A DNA stretch of 64,000 bases from Byssothecium circinans (Eukaryota > Ascomycota > Dothideomycetes > Pleosporales > Massarinaceae): the NCBI GenBank assembly GCA_010015675.1, contig ML977024.1, positions 154,918-218,917 of the forward strand, read 5' to 3'. The position numbers were made by a program, and so were the translations under genes. Below, in pieces: positions 22,640 to 35,614 of this stretch. Numbering within the stretch: position 1 is the first letter of the stretch; each line of letters starts with the position of its first letter. The notes below the pieces were generated by a model. The model did not search any database and was not told where the DNA came from. It saw only the letters and a list, made by a program, of their open reading frames with translations.

Positions 22640-23915
22640 TCAAACCCGCTTCATAGCATCCAGGACTTCCTTCTCCAGATCCTCCAACGGCCCTGGCTTG
22701 GTCCCCTTGTACCCAAACAACTTCTCCACCCTATGAGGCCTCGAGCGCGCATTCGACGCAAACATGTATCTCCCCAACTTCGGGAAACGCGGGTGCTTGG
22801 CCATGGTATCGATTTGATCGAGCGGGACTTTGACAGGCGTGGCGCTGTTGATTAGATTGTGTTTCTTGAGGATGGCGCCTACGCCGAGGGCTATGGACAT
22901 GTAGGAGTATTCCTGGGTGCCGGTGAAGTAGTATCCCTGGAATACGGTGAGCGTAGGTATGGAAAGGAATGCAAGGAACGACCACGCACCTCTTTATTCC
23001 AGCCAAAGTTTGCACCTCCTGCAACGGCCGCTTCTACAATTTTGAGGTACAAGGTCGCAAGATCCTCGATGTGGACCCAAGATCTTGTGTTGGATCCTTC
23101 ATTGTAGTAAAACACCTTTCCACCGAGGCTCTTTATTTCTCTCGCAAAGAATGGTAAGAACACCGACCACGTCTTCCCCAAGCCTAATCCCTTGCCGTAG
23201 ATGTCTGGAGGGCATATAACTGCGATCTTGATCTTATCGCCCTGTTCAGCCGCCGTAGAGTGCAAGATCTTTTCCGTGTTGTGGTGGAAGGCATAGCCAG
23301 GAAGTAAACGGATTTCATCCAGATCGTCGATGTCAGACCATATTTTAGGGTTGAGCTTGCCTAGATACTTTTCGTCCGCCCAGTCGGAAATGATACCGGT
23401 GCCTGAGAGATGCAACAGGAAGCCTGGAGTTGAGCGGCGGAGGAGGCCAGCAATGATGGCGTTCAAAGACGGTTCGTGGTCGGAATCGCCGTTGTCTGGT
23501 TCATGTTAATGAAATAGCCCCGTTATGTAATAGTTGCTGAGTACGTACGAACGACGACGTCTGCCTTTGAAGCTTCTTCGGTCAAGATATCGGTGCTATC
23601 GTAGTCGCCTTTGACGATTTTGATTTTCGGATAGGTGGATGCGAAAGTCTCAGGAACATTGCGCAAATGGGCTATGATTTCGTATTCCGGATGAGCTGTT
23701 ATAATGGTGTGGAGGACAGATCCGCCAACGTAGCCTGTGCCGCCGGTTCTAGATGCGAATTAGAAAGCTCCCGAGGTCCGCGCGGCAAAAGAGAAGCCAA
23801 CTGGTCAATGAGGGATGACGCAACATTGTTTTGGACGTAGAGACTGTGAGGTAGACCTGGGACCCGTAAGGGATGCATCACTGTCGACGACTCACATCAA
23901 AAGTTTGGGCGCCAT
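22640..23915 (-). CDS. NAD(P)-dependent epimerase/dehydratase family protein (atypical extended SDR)
   Basis: Exons 23896-23915, 23549-23748, 22990-23495 and 22640-22936 give 340 residues. The tiny first exon (MAPKLL) splices into the dinucleotide-binding loop ITGGTGYVGG (about residues 7-16). Further Rossmann features are IAHLRN, KGDYDS and VVVHNGDSDHE. A substrate-loop region has ICPPDIYGKG, and the C-terminal part is helical. The segment where classical extended SDRs carry catalytic YxxxK reads HHNTEK, so the lysine is kept but the tyrosine is replaced by histidine. This places it with the large group of fungal atypical SDRs; the substrate cannot be told from sequence. It is divergent from HAS1 across 551 bp. 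Confidence 0.88.
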
Positions 23916-24466
23916 GGTACTCCTGGCTTGAGTTGGATTGAGATGGAATCAGTTGTCCTGAGAGTGGGTTAAAGATGTTTGTGCTTTACAACTGACTACG
24001 ACGAGGCGAGTAATCTATGTGTAGAAGTTGATTGGTAATCTCTCGATGGTAAGTCAATGCCGAAAACTTGCCGAGACTTGTGAGTATCAACGCTTATCGA
24101 GTGTCAGCATCATCTCACATGCTTTACAGTTATAAATTTATTTAATAGCCGTGGTTGTTATCAACCTATATAGATGGTAGGCGAGCATCTCGTGGTACAA
24201 TGTTTAGTTGGGCACAATGGTGCTTGCATGTGCGGAGTTGGAGTGGAGAGAGTATATGACGGTTCTAAATTAGCGTAAGCGGTGAAATGCTGGTACTGAG
24301 CCGTTCGACGGGCATTGGATAATTGGAGAGGGGGGGATTTTGGAGAGGGTTAAGATGAAAGTGACGTTTGGTGGGGATAGAATGCTCTAACTCTGTATAG
24401 CCTAGCGGCGATCGGAGAATTCTGTACACCCTCCGACGTTGAAACTTTTTTCTTAGCCCTCAACAA
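23916..24466. promoter_or_regulatory. Divergent promoter region, SDR gene and HAS1
   Basis: The only sequence between two divergent starts (23915 and 24467). It contains AT-rich runs (TATAAATTTATTTAATAG near 24130) and a G-run at 24329-24337. No ORF is supported. Confidence 0.5.
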
Positions 24467-26653
24467 ATGAACGAAAGAACTAGCACCACAACCACCCGCA
24501 GTATCACACATCGTACAATGGGCGCCCAAGAAATCGAGACGAAGAAGCGCAAGCGCAAGCACAAGTCGAAGGCCCGCGAGGAAGACACCGCCACACAACC
24601 CTCTAGCAATGGCACCGCCGAAGCAAAGCCCCGCAAGAAGACGAAGAAGGAGCACACACCCGAACCGGAGGAGGTAGACGAGGCTGAAGTTGCAAGCGAT
24701 GTCGCCGAAGAGGAGGACGAAGAGGCGCTAAACAAGGAGCTGAAGAAGGTTGCTGCGAAGGCGGAGGTCGCAAACGTGGAGGGTGAAACCGAAGACGCGC
24801 AGTCCGAAAATGAAGCAGACGGCGACCAAACAGACCTCGTTCCGCAATCTGACCTGCCGTCAGGCACTTCGATCCCTACCGTCGACGATCCGGTCAAATT
24901 TTCCGATCTCAAGTTGAGCGACCGCACGATGCAGGCTATACAGGCCATGGGCTTTGAGAAGATGACGGAGATTCAGCAGCGCGCCATTCTACCGCTTTTG
25001 GCCGGCAAGGATGTCTTGGGTGCTGCAAAGACGGGTTCGGGAAAGACGCTGGCTTTCCTTATTCCAGCGATTGAGATGCTGCATTCAATGCGGTTTAAGC
25101 CTCGTAACGGAACGGGAGTGCTGATTGTGTCGCCTACGCGTGAGCTTGCACTGCAGATTTTCGGCGTTGCGCGCGAACTACTTGAGAAGCACTCGCAGAC
25201 GTATGGTATCTGTATTGGAGGCGCAAACCGAAGGGCCGAGGTAAGAACGTCAGAAGAACCTAACCAGGGACAGGAACTAACTTCCATAGGCGGAGAAATT
25301 GGTCAAGGGAGTGAACCTTCTCATTGCGACCCCCGGACGTCTCCTCGATCATCTCCACAATACCGAAGGCTTCGTGATCAAAAATCTGAAGAGCCTCATC
25401 GTCGATGAGGCTGACCGTATATTGGAAGTTGGATTTGAGGATGAGATGAGGTCGATTATCAAGATCCTTCCCAAGGACCGTCAAACGATGCTGTTCTCTG
25501 CGACTCAAACCACAAAAGTCGAAGACTTGGCTAGGATATCTCTAAAGCCCGGACCGCTGTACATCAATGTGGATCACAGGAAAGAACATTCAACGGTAGA
25601 AGGTCTGGAGCAGGGCTACGTTATCTGCGACAGCGATACACGATTCCGTCTCCTTTTCTCTTTCTTGAAGAAGCATCAGAAGAAGAAGATCATCGTGTTC
25701 TTCAGCAGTTGCAATGCAGTGAAGTATTATGCGGAATGTAAGTTCCCCACATGCACAACTATGAGATCTCGCTGACATTTATAGTACTCAACTACATTGA
25801 TCTCCCCGTCCTGGAACTGCACGGAAAGCTCAAGCAGGCGACGCGCACCAATCGGTTCTTCGAATTCTGCAACGCTCGTGCGGGCGTCTTGATGTGAGTA
25901 CAGCCCGCAACGCTGAACCGAGGGCCGGCTAACCGCCATCACAGATGTACCGATGTCGCTGCCCGTGGCCTTGATATACCAGAAGTTGACTGGGTAAGTA
26001 ATGACACTGTATCGAATCCATTTGAGACGTACGCTGACTTGGTACTTCAACAAGGTCATCCAATTCGATCCTCCTGATGATCCGCGAGACTACATTCATC
26101 GCGTTGGACGAACAGCTCGAGGAACTAGCGGCAAGGGCCGATCTCTGCTGTTCCTGCTTCCAAGTGAGGTCGGCTTCCTCAAGTTGCTCAAAGAGGCTCG
26201 TATTCCCCTAGTGGAATTCGAGCTCCCGGCCAACAAGGTGCGTCAGCCCCTAGTCACACCTCTAGCGCAAATATCCATCCCTAACCTCAAACAGATTCTC
26301 AACGTGCAATCCCAGTTGGAGGCTCTCATCGGGAAGAACTACTATCTCAACAAGGTGCGTGCTTCCTATTGGGTCTGTTCGCGCAACATGCACTAATACC
26401 GAAACAGTCTGCGAAAGACGGCTACAGGTCGTATCTTCACTCGTATGCGTCCCACAGTCTGCGATCTGTGTTCGATGTGCACAAGCTGGACTTGGTCAAG
26501 GTTGCAAAGTCTTTCGGCTTTTCCACGCCGCCGAGGATTGATCTCACACTCGGAGCGAGCATGAGCAGAGACAAAAAGGTTGAAGGCCGGAGAGCGTATG
26601 GGAGCCAGCCGAAGCAGGGTCGGCGGCCGATGAAGCCGGGAAGGCATGCGTAG
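24467..26653 (+). CDS. HAS1: ATP-dependent DEAD-box RNA helicase HAS1
   Basis: Nucleolar RNA helicase for ribosome biogenesis (pre-rRNA processing of 40S and 60S precursors). Exons 24467-25240, 25290-25737, 25785-25893, 25945-25993 (49 nt), 26055-26237, 26295-26354 (60 nt) and 26408-26653 join in frame to 622 residues. Starting at the second ATG (24518, [16 protein letters not shown]) would give 605. The N-terminal third is Lys/Arg- and Glu-rich. Helicase motifs follow in order: Q-motif region [40 protein letters not shown] within [26 protein letters not shown] and HRVGRTARG. The C-terminal [19 protein letters not shown] and [18 protein letters not shown] blocks are diagnostic for HAS1 rather than other DEAD proteins. 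Six introns are the highest number among the genes here. Confidence 0.95.
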
Positions 26654-28531
26654 GTGTTGATTGCATACAAAGAATGAGGAAGGAGTTTGGGCGCATATAG
26701 GAGTTGATACCTCATCACGACTAGGTTATGAGCACCAAGCTGTGCGGACCTTTGCCTCGGAATATGTATCCAAGATTTAGTCAAGCGTTAGCGCACCTGC
26801 ATATACCTTCCTGACTTGTTACCGACAGCGACAGCTCGTTGCGCGGCCAGACTCCAGACTGGATGCGCGTCCACGGATGCTACCTACCAGCCACTCTAGC
26901 CCACGTAACACACCACCGGTCAACGACTGCTCGGGACCATGCACCAGTGATAACTCGTAGCTGCACTACAACGACCAGGCCCACTATCGGAGCTGCCAAC
27001 GCAGTCCCCCAAGTCGGCCTCCAGCCACCTCTTTTCACGATCAAAACACGCGGTTCCTTGCACGATTCGTCCACAGGCGCTATGCACGTCACGTTGAATC
27101 GCGCTCCAGGCTGCGAACTGTGGAGGAAAGGTGGTTGAATGGAGAGTCGGGTTATGGATGCGTTGGCAAGCACGGCGAGCGCGCAGGAATTACTCGGCCA
27201 ATGGGAGGGCCGAGGCGCTTGGTGGGAGGTGGTGGATGTGCATTGTGCAGCCAGCGGATGTGCCCGTGCTTTTCGGTTTCCGCGGTGATGGGGGCTAGCG
27301 TGTCTGTGTGGGCGCGACGACGTTGGGGAGGACTGGCGGTGAGTGGGCGTGATGGGAATTGGAGAGGTTGAAGGGGACTGTTTTAGAAATTGTGAGCGTG
27401 TGAGGGGGAGCTGTGAGGTGTGTAGGTTGTGCTGGGGGTGGGATGGTGCAGGTAGCGGTAGCCGTAGCACTAGAACAGCCATTGCACTTTCACATCACAT
27501 TGGATCTTGCAATAGTTGTCCGGGTTGGAGATGCAAAAGCTCAAAATCACAGTGAGAATTGATGCAGCTGATAGAGGATAGAGGGCTCTGTGGAATGCTT
27601 AGTATGCAGGAGGTGCGTGGCGAGGATGCGGCGCACGAGGGGAAGTCTGGTGTTTGGAGTGTGCCAGTGTGGTACAGCATCTGCAGAAAGAAGGTGGCTG
27701 GAATGGGAGGGAACGTGGCCTCGCGAAAGCGCTGGACATGTGGAGGGCCGTAGCCAATGCCGGGTGTGAGCAGGATTATAGACGCCGTAATGCGGCAGTA
27801 TATGTATCAATTTGATTGTGCGGATGGTACATGTCCTCCGTACTCGTTGGTACATTGAACATATCTATCCTGGGCACAGCCGTGAACTTGGGGCTGGTCG
27901 GCGCTAGTTGTCGTCGACAGGGAACTTGGCCCGGGTGTCTTCGCCGTCTCCAACGCTACAGCCCAGCCTGCCCACAGCAGCAACAGCTCGTAGCTCTCCC
28001 ACCGTCTAGAGAACGTCCGGAGATATTGCGGAGAGCCCTCACATCGCGCGCAGCCTGGGAGTCGCCCGTGTGCCGCAGAGGTACGTTTGTCGCCTGCCTG
28101 GATTTGGGCGCAGTCGCAGTCGCAGTCGCAGTCGCAGTCGTTACTGCCCGCTGCCCACTTTGCTGGTCGCTGGGTACTGACCTCACTCTCAGCTCAACTT
28201 CGGCGCAGCCCAGCCTGCACTTTATTGCTCGTATCAGTCGTCCCACCCCTTCGCCTCGACACGCCCGGCACCCACTCTGCCCTCCGCCTGCTATGCGTTA
28301 ACTGCCATCTTTACATTCGCTAGTCATCTGGTGTGCGTCTGTCCAAACGTCCAAACGTCCAAACCGCGGTACAGCATCGTCAGTCCCCCGGCCGTCGCTT
28401 GCGCAAACGAGGACCCGCTGCACTACCCCCACAAGGCGATATACACTACCACCTCCTCTCCTACCTGCGGGCCACCAACTACCCCCATGTCGCCCGCGAC
28501 CCGCTCCAGTTTCTAGAGTTCGCCAGGAACA
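26654..28531. other. Long intergenic stretch with G-rich and microsatellite sequence
   Basis: About 1.9 kb between HAS1 and the next gene. It has strand-asymmetric G-rich sequence (about 27120-27480) and a short CCAAACGT/GTCCAAAC tandem repeat at 28344-28363. Several 60-200-codon frames exist on both strands; none has convincing protein character. It probably holds the long promoter and 5' leader of the 28532 gene. Confidence 0.5.
28111..28140. repeat. (CAGTCG)5 hexanucleotide microsatellite
   Basis: Five perfect CAGTCG units follow GGGCG at 28106-28110. The repeat lies in non-coding sequence about 390 bp upstream of the 28532 start codon. Confidence 0.9.
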
Positions 28532-31500
28532 ATGGGTGTAGACACCCGTCGACCACCCCTCCCTGCACCCACCGAACCCTCGACTCTCGATTCCGGCGAC
28601 AACGACAACGACATCACCCTTCGCGACGACGTAGACACCAACATCTCCACCCGCACCGACAAGACCTCGTATTCGATCCCGGAGGACGGTAGCCCCGTCA
28701 CCATCAACACGACCAAGCGCGAGGGTGCCATCCACAAAAGGTTCCCCTCGCAGACGTCGCTACTGATCGAGTACTTTGAGGGCGGGAAGAACGAAGGCAA
28801 GGTCCGTTCGCGCCCCAGCGTCCGTGTGAGAGTCACGCCGTCGTCCCGCAAAAACAAATCCTCGAATCACGATCACCTGCAAATCACCCAGACCAGCCGC
28901 AACACCCGGAAACCTTCGTACACCCGCCGCATATCGCTTGGTAGTAAAGGCCGCGACGAGGTTCAGCGCACAGAGGCGCCCTACTCGGAAGGATCAAACG
29001 TCTCGTCGCTTCCCCCTGTGGAGATTGAGGTCTTGCAGAACGCCAGCGACCTGTCCAGCAACGGGGGCGGCCGCTTTATCCCCATGCCCTCGGACGTATC
29101 GTCTATGCCCCCGGATTCTATGCTGGAAGGAGAGCCCATCATCAAGCCACCCGGACGCAGACGAAGCCGCAGCTTGGAAAGGGAAGAGGTTTCCGAAACC
29201 ATGGAGACTACGGACACGCTCAAAGCTCCCACGCGCCAGCGCAGCAGGAGTCTGAGCAAAGAGCGCATAACTGCTCGCGTCATGGAGAAACTGCAGCAAC
29301 AGCAAAAGCCTGTCGAGACCAGTTCGTCTAGGACGAGGGCCAGCAGAGACGAATCCGCATCGCGCCACAAGCGAAGGAGCAAGGGCTCTCGCGGGGAAGA
29401 ATACAGTGCCATCAGCGGAACAGAATCCAGTCTTCTATCCTCCAATGCGCACCGTCGGTCGGGCGATGCACATTCCGTCATCTCTGGCGTTTCCGGTGTC
29501 TCATCAATCAACAACCCCAAACTACTGGCGACGGTGGAGGATGCGATCAAGCGACTCATACTACCTGAGCTGAACGCCCTGAAAGAGGAGCAGCGTACTC
29601 AGAAGAACCGTTCAAAATTTGAAGACATGTCGCGGGACAGTACCTATGAGACCGTGGAGTCTACCACGAGTTCTCGCGATGGGTCCAAGCGACGCGTTTC
29701 GAAGTCATCAAGTACCCCCCACATGCACGGCACGAAGCCAAAAGTTGTTCTTAAGAAGGACGAGAACGATCCCGGAACTGTTTTGTCGGGAGGCTCAAGT
29801 CGTAAAGAGCGCCGTTCAAGTCGCGGTTCGACATCAGACCGGAGCTACGCTGAGTCTCATGAAGACAAGGTCCGACGTAAGAAGAGCAAGGAGAAGAGCT
29901 CATCTACCCGGGATGCAGCTCTGGCCGGTCTTGCTGGAGCTGGACTCACTGCTGCGGCTTTGAAGAGCCATAATTCCCGTGAAGACAAGGAGGAGGAGCG
30001 CAAGGAAAGGAGGAAGAAGCACTCGCACTCACACTCACGGGGCAGTCGAAGCCGGACAGCGAGCATCGCCGAGAGCTTTGAGGAAGAGCATTTCGTTGAG
30101 AAGATGGAAGTTCCGCCACTACCGATCCTTAAAAGCGAACTGCAAGGGTCCGAACTGACTCGTGACTCCATCTTGTCTGCTGAGACAGAGACTCGCGAGC
30201 GACCAGACTCAAGTTCATCAAGAGAGACTGGCGTCGAAACCCCGCTCCGAGAGGTATCACGCGGTTATGCTTCGCCATCTTCGCGCACTCCTAACCGGAC
30301 ACCAGCAACATGGCAGCGCTCTCTTGGAACTACCCATAGCAATCGTTCCCAAGGCGACATCAGTGTGGGAACACCTAAGAGCGGTAGGAGCGACAGGAGT
30401 TACACATCGCGATCGCGAGAAATCACAACTGCCGCAGTTGAAGCTGCAGCCGCCGCAAAGATTCGTGCCATTGAGGGTACTGCACCACAACGCTCACAGT
30501 ATGAGATCGCCGAGAGCACTCCAACCCGAGGTCTCAGCCCTATTCAGAGCGAGGCCAGCTACCGAGAGAATATCCACGCAACTGGCTCTCCCCGGCCTCT
30601 TCTGCGCTCTGCCCATAGTGGCGCCTCCATGTCATCCGCTGGGAGGAAAATCGAACGACAGCAATCAAACTTGTCCATCCAGTCATTCGAATCATCGCCT
30701 AGCACGAAAGCTGCCCGCACGCGCAAGCGGCCCCAAGGTGTGACCCTGGAACGAACACGGGAAGTTCTTGGCGAGCCGGATACTCCTGGTGACGCTGAGG
30801 AGTTTTTTGCGCAGAATCATGAGAAGAATGAGATGTATCGGAGGGAGCTTGAAGCAAGTGAGCAGGGCTCACCTACTCGCGATTATCAACGCCTGTCAGG
30901 CTTTACTGATGGCAGCGCTGGTGACCGAGATCTTAGTGACGACAAGCTCTCTTTGAGCCAGAATGTTCGCAAAGTCGGCTCCAACCCGGAATACGTCCAC
31001 ACACCACTTGCTGTTGAGTCGGCTGTCGCTTCGCTTGTGGAACAGTCCAACATTAGTATTCGGTCTTCCGTGTCGAGCCCAATCAAGAAAAGTAGGCTAT
31101 CCCAGGTCAGCCCAATGCCCGATTATCAGCACATTGCCCACGTTGATGAGGAGTCTATCCGTAATCGCTCTAGCCATGAGCGGTGGGGCGCAATCCGGGG
31201 TCAAGCGCAGAGTCTCGCGGAGAAGTCCGCAACTACCAATTCACCGCGGCAGAGTCTCTCGCGTTCCATTGACGATTCGCCGAAGATGCATGCAAGCGCC
31301 ATCCCCACTGGGGATACGATGCCGGAGTTCGGCTATGGAATGGATGATGAATCTGAAGTCACCACCAATCCGTCCATCATCAAGGGACCAATTGGCGGAG
31401 GCGATTACCACGACGAGGCTGAGGAGCTGCTGAGCAGGCAGGAAGAGCGTGAACGCACTCCCACCCATTCATCATACGGCAAAGCAGCTGCGCTTGGTGG

Positions 31501-33821
31501 GACGGCGGCTTCTGCTATGGCAGCGGCTGCGACTGCCTCTGCCCACTCGCATTCGCGCGAACAAAGCCCTGCCGTATACAGTGCACAGCGCCAGGCCACC
31601 CTAGAAGAAGACTATAACAATCCCTACGCAGGTGAGCATCAACATGCGCAACATCATTTTGCCGAGGATCGCACGCCTTCGCAGAGTCCGGCTTTGTGGA
31701 AGGACGAGGGTTACCAGTCTGCTAACCAACCTGCCATCTCACCAGAAGGACGCAATCGCTCAAAGTACCTCGACGATGATGGTCTAGGTGACTTTGATGA
31801 TACTGCACTAAGTGCCGGTGATCTCTTCGGTCCCAGCAGCAAGCACGAGCGCCACTTCAGTGTAAACTCGCATGGCATGGCGTCGCCGCTCTACGACTCT
31901 GCTACTGGTAAAGGTCTTGATCGAATCGAGTCAAAGGATATTGTCGCCTTAATGGACCATCTGACGGTTCGCGATGCGCAACGGAACGCCCGTGATACCG
32001 AGATCCTCGTAACACTGGTGCGAAGCGCGGCAGAGATGCGTAATACGTTCGAGGAGATGAAGCAGTTCATCAAAGTCCAGGATCAGATGATTATAAGCAG
32101 CACCGACAAGAGGGTAGATATTGCGGAGCAACGAATTCTGAACGGACCTCGCCCCCAACCACTTGGATCTCCTCGCGTGCCGCGGTCATCGACTGAAGAA
32201 CTCAGCGTTGAGACGAAGAAGAAGAGTGTGTTCAAGCGCGCTCTGAAGGGACTCAGCATGAAGAGCGATGGCGACATCAAGAAACTTGAGGCGATGCTCA
32301 TTCAGCTGCTTGGTGAGGTTGAGGGCTTGAAGCAATTCCATCAGCTGTCAATGGAGCAGCAGAATCGCTCGAATAGCCTCACTTCCTACGAGAATCTGAG
32401 GGCTTCTGGCGGTCCCGAGTCCGGATACGAACCCGAGGGACGAGCGAACACTGCTTCCTCTCCCAACCAGTCCGGCTATCTTTCTAATCCGTCATCGAGG
32501 CGAATCCAAGATATGCACTCAGGTTATGACGCCCCACAGACCCATCGCGTCAGCACCGTGCAGGAGGATGATGAGGAGTTTGACGATGGCCAGTATGAGA
32601 ACACGGAACGAATGACGACGCCGACGCAAGAAGCTCGTCGCAATGTGCCTCTTGAACAGACTCCACCACCGACATCTAGGGCTTTCCGTGATTCACAGAG
32701 CCAAGAGAATACGCCGAAACGCAAGCACAAATCCACCTCTTCGTCCATCTTCGGCATTCCTAAAATCTCTAGGTGGTCTAAGACGACAGCTTCCACCAAT
32801 CCCGAGAGTCTTCCGCGCAACAGTGGCTCTGGTGAGAGACGGCCCTACTCCAGTGGATCCCGATCTGGCTCGCAAGTCAATATCCCGTATGGTGACGGTC
32901 AGCACGATTTGGACGACGATGACAGGCTTCGTTCCAACACATCTCTGAATCGCGACGGGCGATCCATTCGCTCACCATCCCCCCTCATCCCCGAGGATGA
33001 TGGATACACCATGGATGATCCCAAGTACAAAGCTCACAGGAACTCGCTTAATCTGCAACATCCTCAGCCACGGCCTGGACCCACTGGCCGCCACCAGAAC
33101 CAGCTCGAGTCCCAAGCTCGCATTTTCGACCCCGTTGCATCGCCTGATTACGATCAGTGGGGCAGCAACCCATCGCTAGCACGTAACCGCCTGTCTGGCG
33201 GAGGCGCTAGCATGGGGGCTGGCAATCTATCCCCCATCTCATCTGATGGTGGGTATAGCCAGCACTCTGCTTCGGAGCAACAGCAGGCTCCACCCCGTCC
33301 TCCCAAAATCTTGGACGACGGCCCTCTGATCCCGCAACAGCAGCCGCCGCTAGCAGGACACGGTCAGGCGAGACAGATGTACAGCTCGCCTAATGAGTAT
33401 GGTGGTCAGGGGCTCATGACGCCATTGGCACCCATTCAAGAGGCGCGTTACTCTCTTGAGACTGAAAGAGGACATCGCGTAAGCACTCCCCGTCTTCCCA
33501 CTTACTAAGTATACGTAATTCTAACATCTTATAGTACACTCCCACACCTTCTCCTCGTCCATCGGACCAGCGACTCAACCCAAACGCCAGTCCTCAGCGC
33601 AAGATCACAGGTCCCAGGCCCATGGCGAGTAGGAGTCCCAGCGGGCAGCAAGGTCTGAGCGGGCTTCAGCACTCGGATACTGTGATTAGGAGGAAGCCGA
33701 TCGCCGGTAAGCAACTCTTACGTGGAACATCTCACACTGGGTATATACTAACATGATTTGAACAGCCGACACGGAGAGTCTAGAGAGCTACCGCAGCAGC
33801 CTCGATTCGGAGATTTTTTAG
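28532..33821 (+). CDS. Large Ser/Arg-rich disordered protein conserved in filamentous ascomycetes
   Basis: Exon 1 (28532-33478) runs 1,649 codons without interruption. Exons 2 (33535-33706) and 3 (33766-33821) splice in frame to a stop after SSLDSEIF, giving 1,724 residues. If the first donor is not used, the frame stops 30 nt later, so splicing is strongly preferred. Most of the chain is low-complexity: SR/RS and SK dipeptides, RRSRSLERE, SHSHSRGSRSR, and an Ala/Gly-rich helix AALAGLAGAGLTAAALKSH near 463-481. Two blocks look folded and are the parts I associate with a conserved Pezizomycotina family: MDHLTVRDAQRNARDTEILV (about 1140-1160) and KKSVFKRALKGLSMKS leading into LEAMLIQLLGEVEGLK (about 1229-1270). 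Both are predicted coiled or amphipathic helices. A cortical, septal or signalling scaffold is possible, but no function can be assigned. Confidence 0.85.
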
Positions 33822-35614
33822 ATAGGAGCTCGCGAACGGGCTCAGCGGCGCTTGCTTCGTGGTCAAGCGGCGAAGTTTAGAGCGAGATGACATGAGATGT
33901 GATGAGCTCATAAGAGAGGAGGGGAATCAGTCGGTTGGGGCGTTTTTGTCTTTTTATCACGGTATTCATGCGAGTGGATGTGGATGTAGGTGTGAATGTG
34001 CGTGTGAGCGTGAGGAGAGCGTATATATTAGTACGAGGGTCATTTCGAGCGTTGGCAATGGCGTAGGAGTGCGTGCGTGAGTGAGTGAGTGGGAATAACC
34101 TCTCCCCCACCGTATACCCCAAGGGTCCTGTTCTGTTCTCATGTTTGCTTATTTTTATCGGGTAATTAGGTGCATAAAACTTCTCCTTTTCTTGATGGGA
34201 GTATATAGCTTGGCGTGGCGTATGTGGGTAATGGGAGTGTTGAAGGTGCGATTCGATTTGCGCTGGGTTGTGTGAACATTGTGAGGAGTGATGGCTCGTG
34301 TGCTACATGTACGACCTAAAGGTGGAAGGGACGGTATAATATGAATGTCAGTGTTGGTGTTGAAATTTGTGGGAGAGGGAGGTGAGGCCGTACTAGTAGC
34401 TGTGCATAACTTTAGCTCTCTGCTCTGGTGAAAATTTTCACTGTATGGTATATACTCTCAGTCTACTGTAGACTAGTCGGTCTTCTTAAGGCTTTATGTA
34501 TGTTACGTTGCGTTGCGAGAATTTTTTAATGCTTCTTTTCTTGTAGGAGTGAGGACGAGGGTGCTGGGCGCATGTGTTGTGTGATTTGTTCAAGCTGGGC
34601 TGAAAGAATAGAGTGGATGGATGGATGAGTGGCTGAAGTTGAAGTATAATTTGATGTATAACTACGCGCTATTATGGCACGATGGAATTATAGTGCGCGT
34701 ATCTACCGCACAAGGTGCATGCGAAATCAATGGTCACATGTGGCTGTGGCCATAGCTGTGGCGGTCTAGACTGCTTCAAGTTTCAGGGGTCCTGTGGCTC
34801 AATATTGCGGGAGTTTTCTTGATTCTCTTCTTTGAAGCAGACGGTGTGCCACGGATTCTGCTATGCGCTGTCAAAAGCTTGATCAGTTGTACTACCTCCT
34901 CTTCCTCCTTGCACGTAGTGACGTTCCAGCTCTTCTTTGAGAGTTGATGTTGTACGCACTTTGTGCTGTTATTTAGTGGTACGGCTATCTCAAGATCACA
35001 CACTATAACGCCGGATGCCCTGATTTTCAGAGCCTTGTGTGGCACGCAAGCAAGGACGTTTATCACCACAAGCCGTACCATGACGCATGTACAATATATT
35101 GCTTGTCGTGCTAGTGCGAGTATTGTGATCCGCATAACTCTTCTGATGAACGTGTGATGAAGAACAGGATGGGATATCGCCGACAGCTGATGTGCTACCG
35201 GGATGCCCTCCGAAGCCTTGCAAACTCAAAACTCTCTCTCATCGGGACTGCACTGAATATTCGGATTTACCAGTTCGAAAATTTGCACCCCTTCATGTTC
35301 ATTATTGCGGAGACTGCAGAGAGACGTGGTTGTCAAGACGGCGACGCGCCAGGGAAGCGAGCTGAAAGGCGATCTTCTCCAATCAAAGCTAAACAGATCT
35401 GTGGGCGGCAGGAGGTAAACCCGATTCAAGCGAGGGTCCGGCCCGATTCGTGAAGGTCGGGCCTTGGCATGACGTTGCGGAGGCGCCAATTTGGGCACGT
35501 ACATCAGTGCGCTCCAGCCCTGATTTTGGAAACAACACAACGACATCCTCCCTTATTTTCCTCTCATACACCCTTGGGGATTTCCTAGCAGAGCCGCAGG
35601 TGCCATTGAGCATC
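33822..35614. other. Long intergenic stretch, no supported gene
   Basis: About 1.8 kb with GT-rich runs (33970-34090, GTGAGTGAGTGAG), a (TGGA)n tract near 34616-34629 and AT-rich 3'-UTR-like sequence. The region nearest 35615 is the channel gene's promoter. Short frames on both strands lack support. Confidence 0.5.

Noticed and set aside
26880..27482. 200-codon minus-strand frame in the HAS1 downstream region
   Set aside because: Ser/Pro/His-rich composition follows from the G-rich plus strand; no domain, no splice context and no conserved-looking block.
27956..28246. Minus-strand frame with a TATATATA peptide run
   Set aside because: It is created by translation of the (CAGTCG)5 microsatellite in a non-coding region.
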